A stretch of DNA of 64,000 nt, from positions 1-64,000 of the forward strand of contig JAZNIT010000039.1 in NCBI GenBank assembly GCA_045577615.1. Direction: 5' to 3'. The position numbers and the translations under genes were made by a program. The notes under the pieces are model-generated. The model saw nothing but the letters and a program-made list of their open reading frames with translations, did no database searches and was not told where the DNA came from. Source of the DNA: RGIG2206 sp045577615 (GTDB lineage Bacteria > Bacillota > Clostridia > Oscillospirales > Acutalibacteraceae). Below, one piece after another: positions 50,789-59,920 of this stretch (the stretch's first letter is position 1; the number at the start of each line of letters is the position of its first letter).

Positions 50789-50819
50789 AGTCATTCTCCT
50801 TTGCCGTGGGCTTGCCAAA

Positions 50820-50860
50820 CAAAAAAGGGCAAACCCAGCTCTTATGAACTGCGTTTGCCC
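50820..50860 (-). terminator. Riboswitch-controlled terminator before pflB
   Basis: Stem GGGCAAAC/GTTTGCCC with T6 on the minus strand. Its 5' arm contains the conserved TGGGCA end of the aptamer, so ligand binding and termination exclude each other. Confidence 0.85.
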
Positions 50861-50932
50861 AGACGGTCGGCTGATAGCATTTTACACTTCACCGCGGTGG
50901 TCCGCGTAATCCGTCAGTCATGTAAAAGCTTT
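50855..50932 (-). promoter_or_regulatory. ZTP (pfl motif) riboswitch aptamer
   Basis: The minus strand carries TGACTGACGG, then ACCACCGCGGTGAAGTG and the hallmark CCGTCTGGGCA ending, the layout of the pfl-motif/ZTP riboswitch. It senses ZMP/ZTP, which builds up when 10-formyl-THF is short, and should turn on formate production by pflBA. The aptamer's last bases overlap the terminator stem. Confidence 0.85.
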
Positions 50933-50937
50933 ATTTC

Positions 50938-50966
50938 ATTATATATTGTCCGTCGACTTTTGTCAA
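50938..50966 (-). promoter_or_regulatory. Consensus SigA promoter for pflBA
   Basis: Perfect TTGACA, 17-bp spacer, TATAAT on the minus strand, directly before the ZTP aptamer. Confidence 0.9.
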
Positions 50967-50979
50967 TCATATTAAAGCA

Positions 50980-51010
50980 AAAAAAGCAGGCAAAAATCAC
51001 CTGCTTTTTT
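50980..51010 (-). terminator. Terminator after the GH30 gene
   Basis: 11-bp stem AAAAAAGCAGG/CCTGCTTTTTT; T7 follows on the minus strand. Confidence 0.88.
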
Positions 51011-51023
51011 ATTACTTTTGACG

Positions 51024-52388
51024 TTACAGCAGCACGGTCATAATTGAATGAGCCTCAAGGTCAATGCGAGTGCAAACGTCGTTGTGACGAATGGTGACGG
51101 GCATCTCACAATCAGCGCAGTTTTGCACAACGGCAACCAGCTGACCGTCGGGATTTTTAAATGCGCAAGCAAGAATCTGGTCGCAATACTTGGTGGTGCC
51201 GATTCTGTACGCACCCTTTTGCACGAACTTTGAAAAATGGCCGATGTAGTAGTAAATGGGAGTGTAAATCAGATCTTTTTTATCGGCATCAAAAAGCACG
51301 GGAGCATAGCAACCCTTGGATTTATCCTCATACACAACACCGGCACCGCAAGTGGCGGTAGAATAGCGGTTATGATATGGGCCACCAAAGGTGTCAAGCA
51401 GCATATTCCAATCGCAAAAAGCGGCGGTGAAATTGTTAAAGTCGTTAGACAGCTCCTTGCCGTAACGCTCGGCAGCAGAGGCGCTGTTCTCGGTGATGGG
51501 GCAGCAGATTTCAGAGCTTATCATAACCTTGCCAAACTGCTCGTGAGCAATGCGAATGCCGTCAAAATGGTCGCCTGAATACCAATGATGACCGATACCC
51601 CAAACCCGTTCCTTAACAGCAGGGGATGAGAATATCTTTTTAGCGCGGTCATAAACGCGCTCCTTGTTGTGGTCCCAAACGATGATTTTGATATCGCCAA
51701 GGCCCTCCTCGTCAAAAACGGGAGCGAGGTGCTGCTCAATAAAATCTCTCTCATCCTCGGGGGAGTAATAGCAGCTTTCCCAGGTCTGCACAGCGATAGA
51801 CTCATTCTGAACGCTGACAGCCGAAATGGTGATGCCTTCTTTGGCCATCTCCTTTATGTATTTGGCATAAAATCTTGCCCAAAGATTTTTGTACTCATCC
51901 TTGAGCTTGCCGCCCTTAAGCACGCTTTCGTTATCCTTCATATAAGCAGGAGGGGACCAGGGTGATGCAAACAGCATAATCTCCTCGTCGCAGTATTCCA
52001 TAGCATCCTTAAGGAAGGGGATGATGTATTTTTTATCTCTGTTAAGGGAGAAGGTTTCAAGGGTCTGATCGCCCTCCTCAACGCAGCTGTAAATGTCGAT
52101 AGAAAAATCGCAGCTGTTGATGTGGGTGCGGCCAAAATTATAACCGATGCCCTTGTCGCGGCTAAAATGCTTCTCCAAAAAATCCTTTTTCTGTGTGGGT
52201 GAGAGCAAAGAATAAATATAGGCCGACGACTCGGTGAAAGCACCGCCAAAGCCCACCATCTGCTGATACTCAACCTCGTCAAAAAGGTTTACAACCGTTC
52301 TTTCAATGCCGGTTCTTTCGTTACCTGCCTCAATAATTTCTTCTTTAAAATAAAGCTTTTCAGCAGGGATGGATTTAATAATTTTCAT
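51024..52388 (-). CDS. GH30 family glycosidase (glucosylceramidase-like)
   Basis: 454 residues, clan-A barrel with beta side domain. GFGGAFTESSAYIY (about 45-58), SPWSPPAYMKDN, acid/base Glu in SVQNES and nucleophile Glu in ISSEICCP are visible. Likely beta-glucosidase, beta-xylosidase or related; the exact sugar is unclear. No signal peptide, so it is intracellular. ATG 52388 follows AAGGAGAAA; the gene begins inside the end of the GH43 gene (14-base overlap), one transcript. Confidence 0.9.
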   Translation of the reverse strand: MKIIKSIPAEKLYFKEEIIEAGNERTGIERTVVNLFDEVEYQQMVGFGGAFTESSAYIYSLLSPTQKKDFLEKHFSRDKGIGYNFGRTHINSCDFSIDIYSCVEEGDQTLETFSLNRDKKYIIPFLKDAMEYCDEEIMLFASPWSPPAYMKDNESVLKGGKLKDEYKNLWARFYAKYIKEMAKEGITISAVSVQNESIAVQTWESCYYSPEDERDFIEQHLAPVFDEEGLGDIKIIVWDHNKERVYDRAKKIFSSPAVKERVWGIGHHWYSGDHFDGIRIAHEQFGKVMISSEICCPITENSASAAERYGKELSNDFNNFTAAFCDWNMLLDTFGGPYHNRYSTATCGAGVVYEDKSKGCYAPVLFDADKKDLIYTPIYYYIGHFSKFVQKGAYRIGTTKYCDQILACAFKNPDGQLVAVVQNCADCEMPVTIRHNDVCTRIDLEAHSIMTVLL

Positions 52389-53280
52389 AGTTTTCTCCTT
52401 GAAACGACAAGCAGCCGTCTTTATCAATAATTTTCTTTATAACGGGGCGCTCCTTGGTAGCGTCATTGGGGCTGCGCATAACAAAATTCAGGTTGCCCTC
52501 AAAATCCTTAAAGAGCATTCCGTGACCGCCGTCTTCAGCCCACAAAGGCTCTGCCAAAACCGACCAGTTGCCATCAATGTCGCCGTTGTCACTTTTGGCA
52601 ATCAGCTCGGCATAGCCCTTTTCTGCAAAGGAGGACCAGATTGAAAGCAAATCCCCATTATCGCACCTATAAAGATAGGGACCGTCGGTAACGTAGTGCC
52701 CACTATCTTTGCAGGCCGCGTAAACAGAGGGATGGTCTGCACCGCTCCAAAGCATTCTCGGCTGTGATATGGGTGCCGACAAATCATCGGCAAGGGCTGT
52801 CACGCACACCGTACCGTTGTCAATCTGCAGCCACTCGTGGCAAAAAACGATGTGTGGCTTACCTTTTTTATCAACGTAAAGGGTGCCGTCAAGGCACTCC
52901 CAATCTTCAGGTGTGGCAGGTTTTTCCGACAGGGGAGCAAACACTCCGTCGGGGGTATCGCTTACCAGAATATGAGTGGCTCGGCACTTATTGTCCGCCT
53001 TAAAGGTAGCAAGCATATAAAACCTGCCCTTGTAACAATGCACCTCAGGAGCCCAAAACTGGTATTCACCCCAAAAATCGTCATTCTTTTCAAAAACCGA
53101 TTTAGGCTCGCTCCAATTTTCAAGGTCGTTGCTGATATACACATCAAAGCCGCACTGCTTGCCCCAGTTAAATTTTTTGTTGGGGTCGGGCTTGCCCACG
53201 CGGGTGCCGTACATATAATACTTGTCGCCATAGGGTAAAATGAAAGGATCGCGAATGTTTATCTCGTTAAACTTTAGCAT
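52375..53280 (-). CDS. GH43-type glycosidase (five-blade propeller)
   Basis: 301 residues. INIRDPFILPYGDKYYMYGT (catalytic base Asp near 10), FWAPEVHCYKGRFYM, ECLDGTLYVD and the late GGHGMLFKDFEG match the GH43/GH62 propeller. Likely an arabinosidase or xylosidase acting on imported oligosaccharides, as no signal peptide is present. ATG 53280 (MLKFNEI) is preferred over the in-frame ATG at 53310, which overlaps the promoter -10. Confidence 0.85.
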   Translation of the reverse strand: MLKFNEINIRDPFILPYGDKYYMYGTRVGKPDPNKKFNWGKQCGFDVYISNDLENWSEPKSVFEKNDDFWGEYQFWAPEVHCYKGRFYMLATFKADNKCRATHILVSDTPDGVFAPLSEKPATPEDWECLDGTLYVDKKGKPHIVFCHEWLQIDNGTVCVTALADDLSAPISQPRMLWSGADHPSVYAACKDSGHYVTDGPYLYRCDNGDLLSIWSSFAEKGYAELIAKSDNGDIDGNWSVLAEPLWAEDGGHGMLFKDFEGNLNFVMRSPNDATKERPVIKKIIDKDGCLSFQGENYENY

Positions 53281-53310
53281 TAAACCATACCTTTGCATAT
53301 TAAAATACAA

Positions 53311-53339
53311 ATTATATTACATTTTGTTCACGTTGTAAA
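53311..53339 (-). promoter_or_regulatory. SigA promoter of the GH43-GH30 operon
   Basis: TTTACA, 17-bp spacer, TATAAT on the minus strand. Confidence 0.75.
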
Positions 53340-53342
53340 GAA

Positions 53343-53379
53343 TAAAAAACAAAGCGCCTTTTCTTTTGAAAAGACGCTT
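53343..53379 (-). terminator. Terminator after the esterase gene
   Basis: Stem AAGCGTCTTTTC/GAAAAGGCGCTT with one G-T pair, then TGTTTTTTATT on the minus strand. Confidence 0.75.
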
Positions 53380-53385
53380 GAAATT

Positions 53386-54591
53386 TTATACCAGGCCTTT
53401 GGTCTTAAGGAAGTTAACCAAAATCTCGCCATTCTTTTTGTGGCCTGCAATAGAGGGATGTCCGCCACCGCCTGAATAGTCGGTGTCCATCTCGCAGTAG
53501 TAAACGCCCTTTGCTTCGCCGCCGAATTGCTCAACGCCTTGCTTGATTTTGCCTGCAATTGAGCTGCCCATCTGGCCGTATGCCCAAACGATTTTGGCAT
53601 CGGGATGAGCGGCTCTTACAACCTCAAGTGCCTTAACGGTGTAGTCAGTGATGGTTGAAATGTCAGCGTGTGAAGCATCATTGGTGCCAAGACTGATAAC
53701 AACAACATCGGGGTGACGGGTTGCGGTATATGTATGGCCTCTATCTCTGATCCAGTTGATTTCGCCATAGAAATCCTTAAAGAGGGGATTGGTGCCCGAG
53801 AACATATGGCCGCTGCGACAGATAGCGGTTATATCGGCATTCAGTTCCTTTGCAGCAACAAAAGCGTAGGTAGATGTAGCATCAGAATGCTTGGGGTTGC
53901 TGGGGTTTTCAACGCTGCCAACAGCAAGGCTGCCGTAGCCTGCGGTGATAGAGTCACCGACAAACTCAATGAGCAAATCTCTGTCCTTAGGCTTTTCGGT
54001 GGGTACACCCTTCATAGTGATGCTCTTAAGCAAGACACCGCCGCAGTTAGACTCGTTCTGACGGTAAACCTCGATGGAGTGCTTGCCCTTTGAAAGACCG
54101 GTAGCAACGGTCAGCTGAGCAGACTTTTCAACCATCATTCCGCCTTCAACCGAAGCTCTGCCTTCCTGACGAACGCCGTCGATGTAAACGGTAAAGTAGA
54201 GGTCGCGATAACCCTCGCCTTGAGCGTTGTAAAGCTTGGCGTCAAGGTCAATAACAATGTCACCCTCGCAATCAACATTGAAGGCAATGCAGTTGTAGGC
54301 ATTGTCCATAGTAACACCGGTAATCTTGCCGCGATAATCCTTGCGGGTTCTGTAACGACCGTCAAGCTTAAGGTAATCGAGAATGTCAATTACATTGTAG
54401 GTGCGCTCTGAATAATCGTTAACAGCAGGAACAACGGGCTCCTTTGATGAAACCTCTGTGAATTCAACCTTAGAAGCAACCGAGCTGGGCTTAGGTGCTT
54501 TTGAGGATGAGCTTGCCTCGTTGGCCTTGTCCGAGGTGCAAGAGCAGAAGCAAACCATGACAAGCAACATAACAGCAATAAGTCTACGCAT
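53386..54591 (-). CDS. CE2-type SGNH carbohydrate esterase, lipoprotein
   Basis: 401 residues. Signal peptide with lipobox FCSC (Cys18) and Ser-rich linker; a jelly-roll domain (about 65-200); then an SGNH hydrolase with FVGDSITAGYG (nucleophile Ser), SLGTND and the closing HPSIAGH (catalytic His). The jelly roll plus SGNH order is that of family CE2 acetyl-xylan esterases. It should deacetylate plant glycans outside the cell. Its own promoter lies upstream. Confidence 0.88.
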   Translation of the reverse strand: MRRLIAVMLLVMVCFCSCTSDKANEASSSSKAPKPSSVASKVEFTEVSSKEPVVPAVNDYSERTYNVIDILDYLKLDGRYRTRKDYRGKITGVTMDNAYNCIAFNVDCEGDIVIDLDAKLYNAQGEGYRDLYFTVYIDGVRQEGRASVEGGMMVEKSAQLTVATGLSKGKHSIEVYRQNESNCGGVLLKSITMKGVPTEKPKDRDLLIEFVGDSITAGYGSLAVGSVENPSNPKHSDATSTYAFVAAKELNADITAICRSGHMFSGTNPLFKDFYGEINWIRDRGHTYTATRHPDVVVISLGTNDASHADISTITDYTVKALEVVRAAHPDAKIVWAYGQMGSSIAGKIKQGVEQFGGEAKGVYYCEMDTDYSGGGGHPSIAGHKKNGEILVNFLKTKGLV

Positions 54592-54620
54592 AATATCACC
54601 TTTTTAAAAGTTTTTCTTGT

Positions 54621-54649
54621 ATTATAGTACACCGAATTAATGAAATCAA
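54621..54649 (-). promoter_or_regulatory. SigA promoter for the esterase gene
   Basis: TTGATT, 17-bp spacer, TATAAT on the minus strand. Confidence 0.75.
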
Positions 54650-54745
54650 TATATGAAAATGACCACCTCAATAACAAAACCTACACAAAGTCCCAAAAAT
54701 AAAAAAATAAGTGCAAAATTAGCCAAAAAATTATACTTTTAAGTG

Positions 54746-54774
54746 TTTACAAAACAAAAGAATGGTGATATAAT
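54746..54774 (+). promoter_or_regulatory. SigA promoter for the GH57 gene
   Basis: TTTACA, 17-bp spacer, TATAAT, followed by GGAGAG and ATG 54807. Confidence 0.75.
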
Positions 54775-54806
54775 CCATATAACACATCTACAAAGGAGAG
54801 TGCAAA

Positions 54807-56192
54807 ATGAAAAACGGAATACTGTTTATGCCTCACGGCAACCTGCAGTACTCACAGCTTCCCATCGAAAAACGCGCTTGGGTTGCTAAGGAATCTTATG
54901 AGAAAATTTATGACATTGCCGAAAAGCTTGATATAAAACTTGCTTTCGAGGCTTCGGGCGAAACTCTTGAAATCGTTGCAGAGCAAACCCCCGATGTTAT
55001 GAAAAAACTTGTTGAGGGCATCAAGGCCGGCAGAATTGAGCCTGTTGCATCACCTCAAACCCACATTATGCTTGGCAATATCGATCCCGAGATCGGCTAC
55101 CGTTCATTGGTAGAGGGTCTCAACACTTGGGAAAGATTGACCGGTGTTCGTCCCGTAGCCGGTTGGAACCCCGAGTGCTCTTGGGCATCTTATATCCCCG
55201 ACATCTACAAGAAGGCAGGCTTCGAAATTCTTATTGCCGATGCTGACAGCTACTTCCTGTCATCTGTTGAAGGCGTAAGAGAAAAGACCGGCTTGCGTTT
55301 CGATGTTCGCGGCCACTCAAACAAGAACGAGCTCTTCAAGCTTGAAGATATCATTGCTAACGATCCTTCCTTGCTTGCCAAGTACACCCATCCCGGCGTA
55401 CTTCCCAACGGCCTCAAGGTTATCCTCCGCAGCGATATGATGTGCAACATTATGCTTTGGTACCTTATGGGCGCTACCGAAGGCAACCGCCCCAACCCCG
55501 TAACTATCGAGGAGGTTCGTGAGGTTATGGGCAAGTGGCAGTCAAGAATTGCCGACCAAGGCGGCTTCCTTATGCCTTATGCAGAGGATGCAGAGTATGT
55601 TGGCACCACCGCTTACTTCTATGTTAAGCAGTTTGGTCAGGCTCGTTTCTTCGAGTCAGAGCCCGCCAGCGTTGACCGCTTCGAGCAAATCCTTATTTCT
55701 GCAAAGGATATGGGCTTCGAGTTCCTCACTCCCTCTATGGCAGTTGAAAAGTACGAAGCAGTTGAAATTGACAACTTCGATAAGATCGAGAACGGCTGTG
55801 CATGGCACGGCGGCACCTCACGTGCATGGGCAAACACTCCCTATTCTCGTATTCTCGACCCCGTTTGCCGCGCTATGTACGATGGCCTCAAGGCTGTTGC
55901 TAAAGAGCTTGGCAAGGACATCTGGGACGATAAGGGTATGAATGCTGTTCTTAAGAGCATCACCACCGCTTATGTATCAGATGCTCGTTGGCCCCCCGCA
56001 CCCACCTCTCCCGGCCGTTTCAATGTTCGTGAGGCTTTGGATGCACTCTACAAGGCAAACGAAACCCTCAAGAAGGTTATGGAAGAGAATGGCATCGCTC
56101 ACAAGTGCGGTCTCCATTCCTACAACATTATGCAAACTCAAATCGCCGCTATTGACGACGAATTGATGGCAATGACCTATTTCGAGGAATAA
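54807..56192 (+). CDS. GH57 family glycoside hydrolase
   Basis: 461 residues. N-terminal MPHGNLQYSQLP carries the His/Asn/Tyr motif 1 look, EASGETLE motif 2, and WNPECSWASYIPDIYKKAGF the motif with the nucleophile Glu; PYAEDAEYVG supplies the acid/base Asp region. GH57 enzymes act on alpha-glucans or alpha-galactosides. No signal peptide. Codon use is of a well expressed gene. Substrate not determinable. Confidence 0.87.
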   Translation: MKNGILFMPHGNLQYSQLPIEKRAWVAKESYEKIYDIAEKLDIKLAFEASGETLEIVAEQTPDVMKKLVEGIKAGRIEPVASPQTHIMLGNIDPEIGYRSLVEGLNTWERLTGVRPVAGWNPECSWASYIPDIYKKAGFEILIADADSYFLSSVEGVREKTGLRFDVRGHSNKNELFKLEDIIANDPSLLAKYTHPGVLPNGLKVILRSDMMCNIMLWYLMGATEGNRPNPVTIEEVREVMGKWQSRIADQGGFLMPYAEDAEYVGTTAYFYVKQFGQARFFESEPASVDRFEQILISAKDMGFEFLTPSMAVEKYEAVEIDNFDKIENGCAWHGGTSRAWANTPYSRILDPVCRAMYDGLKAVAKELGKDIWDDKGMNAVLKSITTAYVSDARWPPAPTSPGRFNVREALDALYKANETLKKVMEENGIAHKCGLHSYNIMQTQIAAIDDELMAMTYFEE

Positions 56193-56201
56193 TTTAAAAT
56201 T

Positions 56202-56236
56202 AAAAACCGCAGTTCAAACGAACTGCGGTTTTTTGT
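56202..56236. terminator. Bidirectional terminator
   Basis: 13-bp stem AAAAACCGCAGTT/AACTGCGGTTTTT, between the converging GH57 and epimerase-like genes. Confidence 0.9.
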
Positions 56237-56272
56237 TATAGCATAGGTTTTGCTTTTACAATTATAGTATCT

Positions 56273-57214
56273 TTAACCCATAATATTTTTCCAGAAAGCG
56301 TCGATTTCGTCGTCGCTTCTTGCGTCTGGAGTGCCTGGGTTGGCCTTAAGAGCCCAATTCTCCTTAAACTCGCTGGTCACACCGGGAGCGACCACCTTAA
56401 CGGCATCCATCATCTCAAGCTCCATAACGCCTGATGCGGTGTAGGTTTCAAAAGAAACATTGCCGTCGGGATATGTAAGGTTATCGTGGTCAACCTCTCT
56501 GGTTTTAATAAACACGGTGTCTTTAGCACAGTACAAAGCTACACCGCTGCGGTTGTTGGTGCCCATCTTGAAGGCACAGGGAGCACCGGGATCTTGCTTA
56601 AGGGTCATATATTTCTTGCCGTTATAGAAGCGGTAATCGTTGGGGTTAGTGTATGACCAAAGAGAAATAACACGGTTGTGCAAATAACCGGTATCGTTGG
56701 TGTTTTGGGGGAATATTTCAAGTCCGCCCTGCTGCATAACAGAAATGGTCCAAACAGCAAATTCCTTGTCGCAGCTGCCAACATTCTTAACACGATTGAA
56801 AACCTCCATCTCGGCGCCGTTGTCAGCCATACGGATTTCGATTGAAACCTGAATATCGTTTTTTATCTGAGGGGGAGCGGTGAAGATGGCACCCTTGTCG
56901 GTGTATTCAACCTCCAAAGCCTCGTTATCGGGGTAATAGGTTTCGGGAGCGCCCTCGGGAGTAACCCAAATTCTGTGACCGCCATAGATATAAGCCTTGG
57001 CGCCTTCATAATAGTACTTATCCCAGGCTTCGCCTTCCCAGTTGGCCTTGCAGGAGTGGTTTTGCTCAAGCACGTTTTCACCGTCGCAAAAACCGTAAAA
57101 AAGAATGCGGGGTCCGATGTCAGCGGTAACAATCGCCTTAACGGTACCGTTTGAGATTTCAACGCATTTGCCGTAAACCTCATAATTTTCAATAACCTTG
57201 CAAGTAACAGACAT
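56273..57214 (-). CDS. Aldose-epimerase-like beta-sandwich protein, unknown
   Basis: 313 residues. Segments VTADIGPRILFYGFCDGENVL, YIYGGHRIWVTPEGAPETYYP and VSFETYTASGVMELE recall the galactose-mutarotase fold (DUF4380/DUF5107-like), in which His and Glu residues bind sugar. No secretion signal. It starts 28 bases after tmcAL and may be co-transcribed with it. A carbohydrate role is an inference from fold resemblance and from the nearby glycosidases. Confidence 0.65.
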   Translation of the reverse strand: MSVTCKVIENYEVYGKCVEISNGTVKAIVTADIGPRILFYGFCDGENVLEQNHSCKANWEGEAWDKYYYEGAKAYIYGGHRIWVTPEGAPETYYPDNEALEVEYTDKGAIFTAPPQIKNDIQVSIEIRMADNGAEMEVFNRVKNVGSCDKEFAVWTISVMQQGGLEIFPQNTNDTGYLHNRVISLWSYTNPNDYRFYNGKKYMTLKQDPGAPCAFKMGTNNRSGVALYCAKDTVFIKTREVDHDNLTYPDGNVSFETYTASGVMELEMMDAVKVVAPGVTSEFKENWALKANPGTPDARSDDEIDAFWKNIMG

Positions 57215-57242
57215 TATGTTTTACCTCCAATAATTTAATTGA

Positions 57243-58412
57243 TTAAATAATTACAACTTCAGCGTCGTCGGGGTGGGGCAGAGGATACTCTGCAGCCAAG
57301 GCGGCAATGCCGTCGGCCACCGATTGTAATTCAAGCATCCGCTTGGCATTGCCTGTGAGGGATGCTGCATCCTTTGCTCGTGATATAATGGGCAGCGTGG
57401 GCTTGGCGGCGGCAAGAATTTCCCGACCGCGGCTGTTAAAGCCAAGTACTCTTATATATTGAGGCTCCAAAGCATAGCTTTGCTTGTCAACGCCAAGCAG
57501 CGCCGAAAGCAGAATGCGGCGAATACGAGCGTGGGTGTATCGCTTTGATTTAACGGCGTCAGCCACCTCAAAAACGGAGCCACACTCCCTGACCGCCTTA
57601 TAAATGCGGTTTTCAAGCCCTTCGCTGATGTCGGGCAGGTTGGCAATTTCCTCAAGGCTCATTCCTCTGAGTCTGGCCATAAAGGCTCTGTCAAGTCGAC
57701 TAAGCAGCATAGGGGAGTGGCCGTCTGTAATCTGCTGCTGCAAAATTTCGGCAGCATCCCAGGGCATATAGGGGGCAAAATTATCCCCGTCAGCCACCAT
57801 ACTGCGAATGGCAGAGGCGCTTGCAAATTCGTCGGCAACTCCACCGTCGTGGTCAACCCCTTTGCGCTTGATAGCCATTCGTTCAAGGCAAGCGTTTTGA
57901 CGGTAAATCTCGTCAATATAGCAAACGGCAAGGGTATCGTTGGCATTTTGCAAAACGCCACCCTCATAGCCGCAAAACTCAAGGGCCGATTGCCTTGCCG
58001 ATGCAAAGCTCATTCCAAGAGCAAGATTTTCTTTCATCTTTTCAATAACGTTTGGAAAGTCGATGGCATCGGCCACGCGGTCAAGCAGTTCCTTGTCGCC
58101 GCATTCCGAGCCGAATGCCAGAGTGTCAACACAGCCCAAGGCCTTAATGATAGATACCGCCCCGTGAGCAAAACGCTGAGCGGTAGCAGCTGCAAAGGTA
58201 ACGGGCAACTCGATAACAAGGTCGGCGCCCCCTTCAAGAGCCATGCGGGTGCGAGAGTATTTGTCGCAAATTGCAACGTCACCGCGCTGAACAAAACTAC
58301 CGCTCATAACGGCAACGATATGAGTGCCGCCTGCCTTGCGAACTTGGTCAATCATATACTTGTGACCCTTGTGAAAGGGATTATATTCGGCAATAATGGC
58401 ACAAATTTGCAA
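57243..58412 (-). CDS. tmcAL: tRNA(Met) cytidine acetate ligase TmcAL (YlbM)
   Basis: Activates acetate with ATP to acetylate C34 of elongator tRNA-Met. The HIGH-like nucleotidyltransferase motif IIAEYNPFHKGHKYM (about 5-19) and GSFVQRGDVAICDK are clear; 389 residues. I start it at TTG 58412, six to eight bases from AAAGAGGTGAGG; the ATG at 58433 is upstream of that site. It is divergent from acetate kinase, a fitting neighbour since it uses acetate. Confidence 0.9.
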   Translation of the reverse strand: MQICAIIAEYNPFHKGHKYMIDQVRKAGGTHIVAVMSGSFVQRGDVAICDKYSRTRMALEGGADLVIELPVTFAAATAQRFAHGAVSIIKALGCVDTLAFGSECGDKELLDRVADAIDFPNVIEKMKENLALGMSFASARQSALEFCGYEGGVLQNANDTLAVCYIDEIYRQNACLERMAIKRKGVDHDGGVADEFASASAIRSMVADGDNFAPYMPWDAAEILQQQITDGHSPMLLSRLDRAFMARLRGMSLEEIANLPDISEGLENRIYKAVRECGSVFEVADAVKSKRYTHARIRRILLSALLGVDKQSYALEPQYIRVLGFNSRGREILAAAKPTLPIISRAKDAASLTGNAKRMLELQSVADGIAALAAEYPLPHPDDAEVVII

Positions 58413-58442
58413 ATACCTCACCTCTTTAAGCAAAAATAACTA

Positions 58443-58471
58443 TTGAAAAACATGTCAATATGATTTATTAT
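58443..58471 (+). promoter_or_regulatory. SigA promoter for ackA
   Basis: TTGAAA, 17-bp spacer, TATTAT. Confidence 0.65.
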
Positions 58472-58555
58472 AGTATAGTTAATAATACTACACGCCCATT
58501 TTACTACAAACGGGCGCGGTATGCAATAATTATTTAGAAGGACGGATGAAAATTT

Positions 58556-59782
58556 ATGAAAGTTCTTGTAGTAAATGCAGGCAGTTCATCACTTAAGTAT
58601 CAGCTTATTGATATGCAGGGTGAAAAGGTAATGGCCAAAGGCCTTTGCGACCGCATCAACACCAAAAACACCGACGGCACCGTAGGTGGCCACATCAAGC
58701 ACAAAACTGCTGACGGCAGAACCTTTGAGGCAGATATTCCCATGCCCACCCATGCCGAAGCATTCGACGCATTTATGAACGCAATGACCGGCGACGAGTA
58801 CGGCGTTATCAAATCTCTTGACGAGATTGATGCTGTCGGTCACCGCATCGTTCAGGGCGGCGCAATTTTCAAAGAGTCTTGCCTTATTGATGAAAAGGTA
58901 ATCGAAGATATCGACGAGCTTGGCGAGCTTGCTCCCTTACACAACCCCGCACACGTGCTTGGCATCAAGGCTTGCCGCAAGTGCTTTGGCGACGAGCTTC
59001 CCCAGGTTGCTGTTTTCGACACCTCGTTCCACTCAACCATGCCCCCCGAGAGCTATATGTTCGGTATGCCCATGAAGTATTACCGTGATTATAAGGTCCG
59101 TAAGTATGGCGCACATGGCACCTCACACCGTTATGTAAGCGGCCGCTGCATCGAGCTTATGGGCGTTAAGGCAGAGGGTACCAAGGTTATCACCTGCCAC
59201 TTGGGCAACGGTTGCTCAATCACTGCTGTTAAAGATGGCAAGTGTGTTGACACCAGTATGGGTCTTACCCCCCTCGACGGCTTTATGATGGGCACCCGTT
59301 CAGGCGCAGTTGACCCCTCTGCAGTTCTTTATATTATGAAGAAGGACAACATCTCTCCCGACGAGATGTCCAACATTCTTAACAAAAAGTCAGGTGTTCT
59401 CGGCATTTCCGAGCTCACCAGCGACAACCGTGACATCATCGAGGCCGCTAACAACGGTCACGAGGGCGCAGAGCTTGCAAGAGCAATGCAGACCTATCAG
59501 ATCACCAAGGTTGTTGGCTCTTATGTTGCCGCAATGAACGGTGTTGACGCAATCGTATTTACTGGTGGTATCGGTGAAAACACCGCTTCAATCCGTGCAA
59601 ATGTTTGCAAAAACCTCGAGTTTATGGGCCTCAAGCTTGACGAGCAGCTCAACGCCTCCACCATTCTCGGTGCCGAGGGCAACATTGCAACCGCTGACTC
59701 AAAGGTTAAGGTGTATGTAATCCCCACCGAAGAAGAGCTGGTTATCGCACGCGACACCGCCGCTTTGGTAGCAGGCAAGTAA
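58556..59782 (+). CDS. ackA: Acetate kinase
   Basis: Acetyl phosphate plus ADP to acetate plus ATP, the ATP-yielding end of acetate fermentation. VNAGSSSLKYQL at the N-terminus, GTSHRYVSGR and VFTGGIGENTASIR are the family signatures; 408 residues. No pta gene lies next to it. Codon choice suggests high expression. A weak hairpin (AAAGCACC/GGGTGCTTT, about 59800-59825) follows. Confidence 0.97.
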   Translation: MKVLVVNAGSSSLKYQLIDMQGEKVMAKGLCDRINTKNTDGTVGGHIKHKTADGRTFEADIPMPTHAEAFDAFMNAMTGDEYGVIKSLDEIDAVGHRIVQGGAIFKESCLIDEKVIEDIDELGELAPLHNPAHVLGIKACRKCFGDELPQVAVFDTSFHSTMPPESYMFGMPMKYYRDYKVRKYGAHGTSHRYVSGRCIELMGVKAEGTKVITCHLGNGCSITAVKDGKCVDTSMGLTPLDGFMMGTRSGAVDPSAVLYIMKKDNISPDEMSNILNKKSGVLGISELTSDNRDIIEAANNGHEGAELARAMQTYQITKVVGSYVAAMNGVDAIVFTGGIGENTASIRANVCKNLEFMGLKLDEQLNASTILGAEGNIATADSKVKVYVIPTEEELVIARDTAALVAGK

Positions 59783-59849
59783 TTTATACAAACAAAGCAC
59801 CTGTTCAATTTGAATGGGTGCTTTTATTTTTCAAAAACATAAACAACAC

Positions 59850-59878
59850 TTGCAAAACTTAATCCTCTTTGTTATAAT
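59850..59878 (+). promoter_or_regulatory. SigA promoter for yebC
   Basis: TTGCAA, 17-bp spacer, TATAAT. Confidence 0.8.
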
Positions 59879-59920
59879 ACATAGGTTAGTACGATTTTTT
59901 AAAGAAAAGGTGAATTTTCT

